A stretch of DNA of 5,359 nt, from assembly GCA_016839905.1 (NCBI GenBank), contig JAEOTJ010000129.1, forward strand, positions 1 through 5,359, read 5' to 3'. Origin of the DNA: Promethearchaeota archaeon (GTDB taxonomy: Archaea > Asgardarchaeota > Lokiarchaeia > Sigynarchaeales > SOKP01). The translations under genes and the position numbers were made by a program. Positions 1 through 4,910 of this stretch are shown here, in pieces. The notes beneath the pieces were generated by a model, which ran no database searches, was not told the origin of the DNA, and saw only the letters and a list, made by a program, of their open reading frames with translations. The stretch's first letter is position 1. Each line of letters opens with the position of its first letter.

Positions 1-35
1 CCTCCCGCCCATTTTATTGAACTTAACTAATCTCC

Positions 36-53
36 GTACCCTTTAGTACCCTT
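36..53. repeat. Short tandem direct repeat, GTACCCTT twice, 10-base period
   Basis: The octamer GTACCCTT occurs at 36-43 and again at 46-53, so the copies are one DNA helical turn apart. All three + frames are closed by stops early in this region, so the repeat is probably non-coding. Two identical half-sites on the same DNA face could be an operator, but nothing in the sequence identifies a regulator. Chance is a real alternative at this length. Confidence 0.3.
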
Positions 54-147
54 ACACTAAATGCATAATTTCATATATAATATATCACATTTTGAAATTC
101 GGTGCAATTCCTTAAGAAATAATACATTAAATTTAAATATGACTTTA

Positions 148-157
148 TTATATAAAT
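148..157 (+). promoter_or_regulatory. Candidate archaeal TATA box for the protease-nuclease pair
   Basis: TTATATAAAT at 148-157 resembles an archaeal TATA element. A start site about 25 bases downstream would fall near 180 and give a leader of roughly 80 bases before the ATG at 259. The surrounding DNA is very AT-rich, and a second TATA-like stretch lies near 72-86, so the assignment is tentative. No BRE can be picked out with confidence. Confidence 0.4.
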
Positions 158-190
158 TAATTGAAAATTATTAGATTTTCAAAATAGACA

Positions 191-213
191 CCTTCGAAAG
201 AAGGAGATTTTTT
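191..213 (+). promoter_or_regulatory. Leader hairpin with GAAA tetraloop followed by T6
   Basis: CCTTC (191-195), GAAA (196-199) and GAAGG (200-204) form a perfect 5-bp stem closed by a GNRA tetraloop. AGA and six Ts (208-213) follow. The element lies between the candidate TATA box and the first gene. It could be a terminator of transcription entering from the left, a leader attenuator, or a protein-binding RNA hairpin. The 3' arm and the next bases spell AAGGAG (201-206), but no start codon is suitably spaced behind it, so it is not a working ribosome binding site. Confidence 0.35.
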
Positions 214-243
214 AAAATTTCAATTCTTAGATAAAGTTATCTT

Positions 244-248
244 GGAGG
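244..248 (+). promoter_or_regulatory. Strong Shine-Dalgarno, GGAGG, for the membrane protease gene
   Basis: GGAGG at 244-248 is followed by a 10-base spacer to the ATG at 259. It is the clearest ribosome binding site in the window and fixes the start of the first gene. Confidence 0.75.
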
Positions 249-258
249 AAGCACGCAG

Positions 259-1005
259 ATGGAGAAAAAAAATAAGAGTTCAAACAGCGATATTAACACT
301 ATTAAGCTTTGTATCTACCTTATTTTATGTGCTTTACCAATCTGGATTTTGATTTCTTTCATTCATGAGATGGGGCATATTATTGCAATCCAGTCTTTTA
401 GCGGGAAAATCAATGGAATAAGCATTAATTTGTTTCCATTCGGAGAATTTAGCAATTCTTGGGTCAGACACGAGAGTTCTTCTGAAGAGTATTCTTTTTA
501 TCAATTAATATTCATAAATATGATGGGTTCCTTATTCACATTAATTTGGGGGTATATTTTTTTAATGTTATTTTATGCATTTAAGAAAAATGACTTTCTT
601 AGGCATTTTTTTTTAACAAATGGGACTTGTTTAATGTTTGAAATTACTAGTTATATTATCGGAGATTTTTTCTTTTTTCATTCAGGGGATTGGTATGAAA
701 TTTATAAATTGGATTTGAAATTAATTCTTTTCTTTTTAATCATTTCCGCAATTAATATATATGTTTTTATAAGAATGTGGAAAATATATGTTAAAGCATC
801 GGATCAAAATTCTTGGAATAATTTGGTTTATTCCAATAACCAAGAAAATAAGGAGATTAAAGAGGATAAAGGTAATAAAGATGATAGAGTGTATGAAGAC
901 GTGCTAGCTAAATGGAACTCGATTAAAAAAGAGATGGGCTTCGAAGAATTGGAAGCTTTTATAAGTAAAATGTACGAGATGCAACAAATAGAATGTTTAG
1001 ATTAA
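259..1005 (+). CDS. Putative site-2-protease/M50-like intramembrane zinc metallopeptidase
   Basis: This is a 248-residue membrane protein. Helix 1 (about 16-38) ends in the zinc motif HEMGH (36-40), with E37 as the expected catalytic base. The following stretch (A43, G49, then ISI and FPFG near 54-62) resembles the region after HExxH in site-2 proteases. Further helices lie near 83-107, 113-140 and 152-174. Family members take a third zinc ligand from an aspartate in a later helix (LDG-type motif). Here SGDW with D144 is the best candidate and D136 is an alternative. The classical NxxPxxxLDG motif is not visible, so the protein is a divergent member at best. Positive charges put the N-terminus and the C-terminal tail (176-248) in the cytosol. 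The tail has a Lys/Glu/Asn-rich linker (193-210) followed by a charged helical segment. GGAGG at 244-248 supports the start. The gene overlaps the downstream nuclease gene by 13 bases, so the two are probably co-transcribed. Its substrate is unknown. Confidence 0.7.
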   Translation: MEKKNKSSNSDINTIKLCIYLILCALPIWILISFIHEMGHIIAIQSFSGKINGISINLFPFGEFSNSWVRHESSSEEYSFYQLIFINMMGSLFTLIWGYIFLMLFYAFKKNDFLRHFFLTNGTCLMFEITSYIIGDFFFFHSGDWYEIYKLDLKLILFFLIISAINIYVFIRMWKIYVKASDQNSWNNLVYSNNQENKEIKEDKGNKDDRVYEDVLAKWNSIKKEMGFEELEAFISKMYEMQQIECLD

Positions 1006-1463
1006 AATCTGTTTCAGATCATCAAAAATACTTGATTTATAGCATTTTTCTCACTATTTCTTGTTTATTTCTTGTTTATTTATGGTATGCTTCAATTCCA
1101 CTCCTCTTGTGCTTTATTGTTCTTTATCAAGAATTCAAAAAGGAAAAAGGAGTTCATAATTCGCTTTTAGAATCTCCCATAGAAGAGATTTTTTGGCAAG
1201 CAGCAAGGAAAAGGATTTCAGGATTGATTCCTCAATATAAGGTTGGAAGATTTAGATCTGATTTTGCCGTACCTTTTAAAAAAGTCCTCATTGAATGCGA
1301 CGGACGAGATTATCATAGTAAATTGGACCATATAATTAGCGATTTAATCAGAGAGTTTTACTTAAAATCTAAGGGATGGAATATAATTCGATTTTCAGGT
1401 GGCGAAATATATAATAATGTAAACAAATGTGTCTTGGAAGCATTAAAAAAAATAGAATATTAA
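993..1463 (+). CDS. Membrane-anchored DUF559/Vsr-like PD-(D/E)XK endonuclease
   Basis: This 156-residue protein has two parts. Residues 13-47 form a hydrophobic hairpin of about two helices broken by YASIP (32-36). Basic residues on both sides put both ends in the cytosol. Residues 55-156 match the DUF559/very-short-patch-repair-like nuclease pattern. They show SPIEE (61-65), a helix, RFRSDFAV with D90, a beta strand ending IECDG (E101, D103), H108, D117 and R120 in the next helix, then GW (128-129), IIRF (131-134) and GGEI (136-139). D90 with E101-x-D103 is the likely metal-binding core, so the site looks intact. Family members are DNA nucleases found in restriction, repair and mobile-element settings, usually soluble. 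The membrane anchor is the odd feature. ATG 993 is the first start after an in-frame stop at 966-968. Only a weak GAG lies upstream, so translation is probably coupled to the preceding gene. The DNA target is unknown. Confidence 0.8.
   Translation: MFRLKSVSDHQKYLIYSIFLTISCLFLVYLWYASIPLLLCFIVLYQEFKKEKGVHNSLLESPIEEIFWQAARKRISGLIPQYKVGRFRSDFAVPFKKVLIECDGRDYHSKLDHIISDLIREFYLKSKGWNIIRFSGGEIYNNVNKCVLEALKKIEY
1055..1081 (+). repeat. 11-base tandem repeat, CTTGTTTATTT, inside the nuclease gene
   Basis: Two perfect copies of CTTGTTTATTT lie at 1060-1070 and 1071-1081, preceded by TATTT (1055-1059), the last five bases of a third unit. The repeat encodes residues 23-30 of the first membrane helix. The unit is not a multiple of three, so gain or loss of one copy would shift the frame and remove the nuclease domain. 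Confidence 0.75.
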
Positions 1464-1466
1464 AAA
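1445..1466 (-). terminator. Candidate oligo-T terminator of the large surface-protein gene
   Basis: Reading the - strand past the stop at 1468-1470, T5 (1466-1462) and then T8 (1452-1445) appear within 25 bases. There is no obvious GC-rich stem, which fits archaeal oligo-U termination. The T8 tract lies antisense to the last codons of the nuclease gene, so the convergent transcripts would overlap at their 3' ends. Confidence 0.5.
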
Positions 1467-1467
1467 G

Positions 1468-1683
1468 TTAAAACAAATGAGTCGTCATTAAAGAACCCAT
1501 TGCTCCCGTCCCAAAGAATACTGCTGTAAAGAGCCCGACGCATAATCCTGCACCGATTGCATAATAGACCCAACTCTTTTTCTTGAATACTTCTCTCCTT
1601 AGCATTGGCTTCCTGAGGAGGGCAAACCATACTATGCCGACTGCTGCGGCAACGATGCCTCCATACATGAGAGGGGCAAGATT
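1468..1683 (-). other. C-terminal two-helix membrane hairpin of the surface protein
   Basis: This segment encodes residues about 1017-1088. Helix one is Gly/Ala-rich (about 1019-1040). A loop with eight Lys/Arg residues (1041-1053) follows, then helix two (about 1055-1078) and a short uncharged tail ending THLF. By the positive-inside rule the loop is cytosolic and both the large ectodomain and the tail are outside. The underlying DNA is clearly richer in GC than the interior of the gene. Confidence 0.7.
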
Positions 1684-4600
1684 AATATCTGCGCCCGCTG
1701 TCTTGATTCCGTATATTTTAAGTCCTATTACTTCCCCTCCTTCAATGGATTCCATTAAAAATTCCCATCGCCCCTCAAAATAATCTCCGATATATTCTAT
1801 TTCAATATCAGACTTGACCCACTTACCTGCTTGAAAGAAATACAATGAGTAAGAATAATCTACGGCATCCTTAACGGGTATGAAGGGTTCAAATATGCAC
1901 TTAATATTTGTAAAATCAAAAGCAGACTCTAAAATAAGTTCAATGCTAAGATATTCCCTTCCATCATCTAGGGTTCCCGTCTCTGGGTCCTCGAAATCCT
2001 CTGCTGTGTCAAGTGTAGGAGTCTGAATATTAAAGGATATCGTGTCATTCCTTCCTTTTGGCTTTAATTTAAACCGAAACGCAACGATATCAATTGAGCT
2101 ATATTCTGAAATGGGCTTATATGGAAATGGTTCTTCAGTTCTAATTATTTCAAAATCTGGTTCTTTAGAATAAATTTCATTTTCAATATAACCTGGAACG
2201 TCAAATTTATAATTATGCCCTAACTCTTGTCCTGGAATGTAGTCTATTCTATATGAGGATCTTACAAAATTATTTGTCTCGACATCATCACTCTGATATA
2301 GGCAAGAACTTTGATCAAATGTATAATAGTTATCTTCTATATTTTCTATAAAATAATCTACAGATAACGTCGTAAATGTAGTGAATAGAGCCCTCGAATG
2401 ATTTAAGGCTTGAACTGTCAATATCAATGATTCATCACTATATGGTAAATGGAAAGGATTTATTTCAATTTGATATCGCGTAATGCTACTCTCAGCTTCT
2501 TGAAATCCCGATAGATAACTATATCCATGCAATCCTTCCGTGATGGAATATGTGAAGTTTGAGATCTCATGAACACCTTGAGTTATGTTAAAAAATATGT
2601 TTTTTGGAGTCATTTGAAAAATGTTATATGAAGTTTGATCAAATTTTAGTATTGGATCCGGTCGGAGGAAAAGAAAGGATTGTTCATTGTAGCTAAATCC
2701 ATAATGATCCTTTACCCTAATTTTTAAAGTATAATCTTCTTCTTCTTCAAAATCAAGAGGGTTTATATCATATAGCCAATTATCTGTACTTTCTTGATTG
2801 GTTAAATTTTGCCATAAAGAATAAAATGGATCTTGCGTGCTGTTATAAATCATTAGTGAAACATTGTCAAACGGATTCTCCTCTACATCTGATACGGAAA
2901 CATTAAATTTAATGGGAAGAACATCATAAATAATTCCCAATTTACTTGGTAAATTGAATGTTACATCAGGAGGCTTATTATCAAAATTCACGTATGAGTA
3001 TGAATATCCCGTTCCTTGCGAATCGCTTACCTTAAACTCAAACTTGTACTTTCCATTTCCAAAATCAATAGGATTGATTTCATCATTCCATTCTTCAGTA
3101 TCCTCAATTGGGTTCATAACGGTCCAGTCCTTTACAATATCTTCGGTTTCATTATACATTCTATATTCAACGGATCCTTGTATGCCGTAACCTGAGAATG
3201 CTAAGACCTTAATCTCTAAATTGTAGAGACTATCGATCACTTCATCATCCCCAGGAGTCAAGGGTATGGTCCAAGGGTTTCCTTTCTGAAGGGTAAAATC
3301 ATATTTTTCTAAAGTAGTATATTCCTTATCATCTTTTATTTTAATCCAAAAAGTATAGGGGCCATCAGGGAGAGAATTAGTATCATAAAGGTTTTCTACG
3401 GAAAGTGCGTACTTTCCTTGGGTACTACTATAGGGCATTTCTCTCCAATCATTCTTGTTATCATCATTCCAATCTTTATCAATATTATTTAAAAGAAGAC
3501 AATTTACTTCATCAATGGAGCCTGCATAATTGCTCTGAGCATTTAATTCAGGAGAAAAATCCCCAACATTGCTTAAAGGATATTCGCCTGGATCCACACT
3601 CAGTCGTAAATTTGAAACGGAAGGATAATGAAAATTATCAAATCCAAAACCTCTAAAATAGAAATGTTCTGGCCCCGGATTTATATAAATCTTTACTTTA
3701 ACCCTTTGTCTATAAATCACGACATGGGACCGTGCTGATGCCCCAAAGTCATTAGAATAAGTTCTTCCTGTTCCAATATTGCTACTCCAAGAGTGAGACT
3801 TCCAACCAGAATCATAAGGGTGAGATGTGCTCACGCTATCACGGCTCCAAATTTCGGATCCCGCAAAATATATCTTATGCATTTTTGTATCAGCATCTTT
3901 CCAACCATATAATTCAAAATCTGCATATGCCTTCATACTAGCTTGGGCATTAAAATTTATTGTATCGCTATCAGTAATCTGCCCGCCCGAAATCGGGAAA
4001 TTATAATGAAATGTTTTTTCTATATCCGCTCTTTGCTCAGTATTGCCTTCAGACCATCCAGACTCGCGGTTAACTGTTCCAGGATCTGTATAAGCATTAT
4101 GCCCCCCTTCATTACCAAGTATCCCTTCATGAACTTGAATCATTCTAAACCTATCAATTTTTACCTCGGCGTTAGGATCTGAAATCGTTCCCAAAATCCT
4201 AAACTTTAATGCTCTATCAATTTCCAAGCATTGATAATCAATATCTGTATTGCTATCAATTTCGGTGAGGAGCTTCCAAGTTTCAGATGTGCTACCAATT
4301 TCAATTGTCCAATAGTATAAATTTAATTCAATTCCACTGCCTTCTGCTTCAATTGTTAGGTATAATAATATATGATACAAATCCCAGTATTTATTATAAG
4401 GATCCACAGTTTCTGGAAGAGATTCAAGGTCCTTAGGGCGGTATGTAAATATAGCTTCAATATCGTTAGAGTCTGCATCATTATTTCTTTCTAATATCCA
4501 GTAAGCAGAGTCTTTATATTTAAGTTCCTCTTCTCCTCCTCTCTTCCATCCTTCTTCGACACCAGCATAATCTAAATCCGTCCAAAGTCCCGTCTCGTCA

Positions 4601-4734
4601 GGAATCAGGTGGTCTCCTCCCCCCTCTTCAAGAGTTATAATCTCAGCACTCTTACTCTTAAAAAAGCCTCCTAATAACATGGAAATAGGAAAAACAGCGA
4701 CCATAATTACCATTATAGAATGATATTTTTTCAT
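1468..4734 (-). CDS. Large secreted/membrane-anchored Ig-like surface protein, function unknown
   Basis: This 1088-residue protein is built for export. Residues 1-24 are a basic N-terminus plus hydrophobic core of a signal peptide, with possible cleavage near SA-E (29-31). Residues 45-200 are beta-rich and end in a stretch (177-201) resembling the last strands of jelly-roll carbohydrate-binding domains; this is a weak inference. Residues 290-335 are rich in Ser, Trp and Gly. Residues 380-800 hold Ig-like repeats: the block DINP.DF......Y..K..V.D..G.SY recurs at 552-580 and 656-682, a degenerate copy starts near 757, and a more distant relative lies at 428-470. Nine N-x-S/T sequons (N528, 611, 624, 631, 643, 716, 726, 778, 896) suggest N-glycosylation. 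Two C-terminal helices (about 1019-1040 and 1055-1078) flank a basic loop (RKPMLRREVFKKK) that should be cytosolic. ATG 4734 is supported by the signal peptide; only a weak AGG (4745-4747) precedes it. No catalytic motif was recognised. Adhesion, S-layer-associated or cell-contact roles are possible. Confidence 0.85.
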   Translation of the reverse strand: MKKYHSIMVIMVAVFPISMLLGGFFKSKSAEIITLEEGGGDHLIPDETGLWTDLDYAGVEEGWKRGGEEELKYKDSAYWILERNNDADSNDIEAIFTYRPKDLESLPETVDPYNKYWDLYHILLYLTIEAEGSGIELNLYYWTIEIGSTSETWKLLTEIDSNTDIDYQCLEIDRALKFRILGTISDPNAEVKIDRFRMIQVHEGILGNEGGHNAYTDPGTVNRESGWSEGNTEQRADIEKTFHYNFPISGGQITDSDTINFNAQASMKAYADFELYGWKDADTKMHKIYFAGSEIWSRDSVSTSHPYDSGWKSHSWSSNIGTGRTYSNDFGASARSHVVIYRQRVKVKIYINPGPEHFYFRGFGFDNFHYPSVSNLRLSVDPGEYPLSNVGDFSPELNAQSNYAGSIDEVNCLLLNNIDKDWNDDNKNDWREMPYSSTQGKYALSVENLYDTNSLPDGPYTFWIKIKDDKEYTTLEKYDFTLQKGNPWTIPLTPGDDEVIDSLYNLEIKVLAFSGYGIQGSVEYRMYNETEDIVKDWTVMNPIEDTEEWNDEINPIDFGNGKYKFEFKVSDSQGTGYSYSYVNFDNKPPDVTFNLPSKLGIIYDVLPIKFNVSVSDVEENPFDNVSLMIYNSTQDPFYSLWQNLTNQESTDNWLYDINPLDFEEEEDYTLKIRVKDHYGFSYNEQSFLFLRPDPILKFDQTSYNIFQMTPKNIFFNITQGVHEISNFTYSITEGLHGYSYLSGFQEAESSITRYQIEINPFHLPYSDESLILTVQALNHSRALFTTFTTLSVDYFIENIEDNYYTFDQSSCLYQSDDVETNNFVRSSYRIDYIPGQELGHNYKFDVPGYIENEIYSKEPDFEIIRTEEPFPYKPISEYSSIDIVAFRFKLKPKGRNDTISFNIQTPTLDTAEDFEDPETGTLDDGREYLSIELILESAFDFTNIKCIFEPFIPVKDAVDYSYSLYFFQAGKWVKSDIEIEYIGDYFEGRWEFLMESIEGGEVIGLKIYGIKTAGADINLAPLMYGGIVAAAVGIVWFALLRKPMLRREVFKKKSWVYYAIGAGLCVGLFTAVFFGTGAMGSLMTTHLF
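2664..3079 (-). repeat. Ig-like protein repeats (two clearest copies) in the surface protein
   Basis: This DNA encodes residues 552-690. Copy one has W549, EINPIDF (552-558), YKFEFKVSD (563-571) and GYSYS (576-580). Copy two has W653, DINPLDF (656-662), YTLKIRVKD (668-676) and GFSYN (679-683). The offset is 104 residues. A third, degenerate copy begins at EINPF (757-761), about 101 residues further on. The repeats are seen at protein level; the DNA has diverged, so this is old duplication rather than recent copying. Confidence 0.7.
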
Positions 4735-4801
4735 AAATTTTAAACCTATAATAATTATAAAATTAATTTTTTTTAATATATTATGTATTTTTATCTTTTG
4801 T

Positions 4802-4811
4802 CTTTTATAAA
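4802..4811 (-). promoter_or_regulatory. Candidate TATA box of the surface-protein gene
   Basis: On the - strand, 4811-4802 reads TTTATAAAAG, a good match to an archaeal TATA element. Transcription would begin near 4778, leaving a leader of about 45 bases before the ATG at 4734. The leader holds the partial Shine-Dalgarno AGG at 4747-4745, 10 bases from the start. High local AT content lowers the confidence. Confidence 0.5.
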
Positions 4812-4902
4812 TATTTAATTTTTTTTATTATACCAAAAGTAAAAAAGTCAAAATACAATTTTGCAAAATAATCCCAAAGAATAAAATTTAAATAACGATT
4901 AT

Positions 4903-4909
4903 AAAAAAA
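4903..4909 (-). terminator. T7 tract directly after the TPR gene stop
   Basis: On the - strand the stop TAG (4913-4911) is followed by C and then seven Ts (4909-4903). No stem precedes it, which fits archaeal oligo-U termination. It would insulate the downstream surface-protein promoter from read-through. Confidence 0.5.
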
Positions 4910-4910
4910 G

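Larger units (their letters stand above)
4735..4910. other. AT-rich spacer between the TPR gene and the surface-protein gene
   Basis: These 176 bases are almost entirely A and T, with no open frame of note. The spacer holds the T7 terminator candidate of the upstream TPR gene at 4903-4909, the candidate TATA box of the surface-protein gene at 4802-4811 and a weak AGG ribosome binding site at 4745-4747. I see no other structured element in it. Confidence 0.6.

Noticed and set aside
1..30. Possible gene fragments at the left edge: a + frame ending at TAA 28-30, or a divergent - strand gene starting at ATG 12-10
   Set aside because: Only nine codons (+) or four codons (-, MGGR) are visible. The nearest GGAG for the - strand start is about 18 bases away. 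Neither can be supported without the left flank.
92..125. Bacterial-type promoter with TTGAAA at 92-97
   Set aside because: No acceptable -10 hexamer lies at 16-18 bases spacing. The nearest TAATAC is about 22 bases away.
163..180. Inverted repeat GAAAAT...ATTTTC
   Set aside because: A 6-bp, mostly A-T stem in DNA this AT-rich is expected by chance, and the stem would be weak.
1583..1783. 66-codon + strand open frame inside the surface-protein gene
   Set aside because: It is antisense to the C-terminal membrane region, has no ribosome binding site, and its Pro/Ser/Thr-rich product looks like a reversed-frame artefact.
2954..3190. 78-codon + strand open frame
   Set aside because: It lies wholly antisense to the Ig-like repeats of a convincing long gene, with no Shine-Dalgarno and no recognisable domain.
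3405..3656. 83-codon + strand open frame, His/Cys-rich in parts
   Set aside because: The His and Cys spacing does not form a zinc-finger pattern, and the frame is antisense to the surface-protein gene.
3943..4182. 79-codon + strand open frame
   Set aside because: It is antisense to the surface-protein gene, with no start signal and no family resemblance.
4735..4910. Possible small RNA or origin in the AT-rich spacer
   Set aside because: No stable stems, iterons or conserved motifs are visible. The AT content is explained by promoter and terminator sequence.
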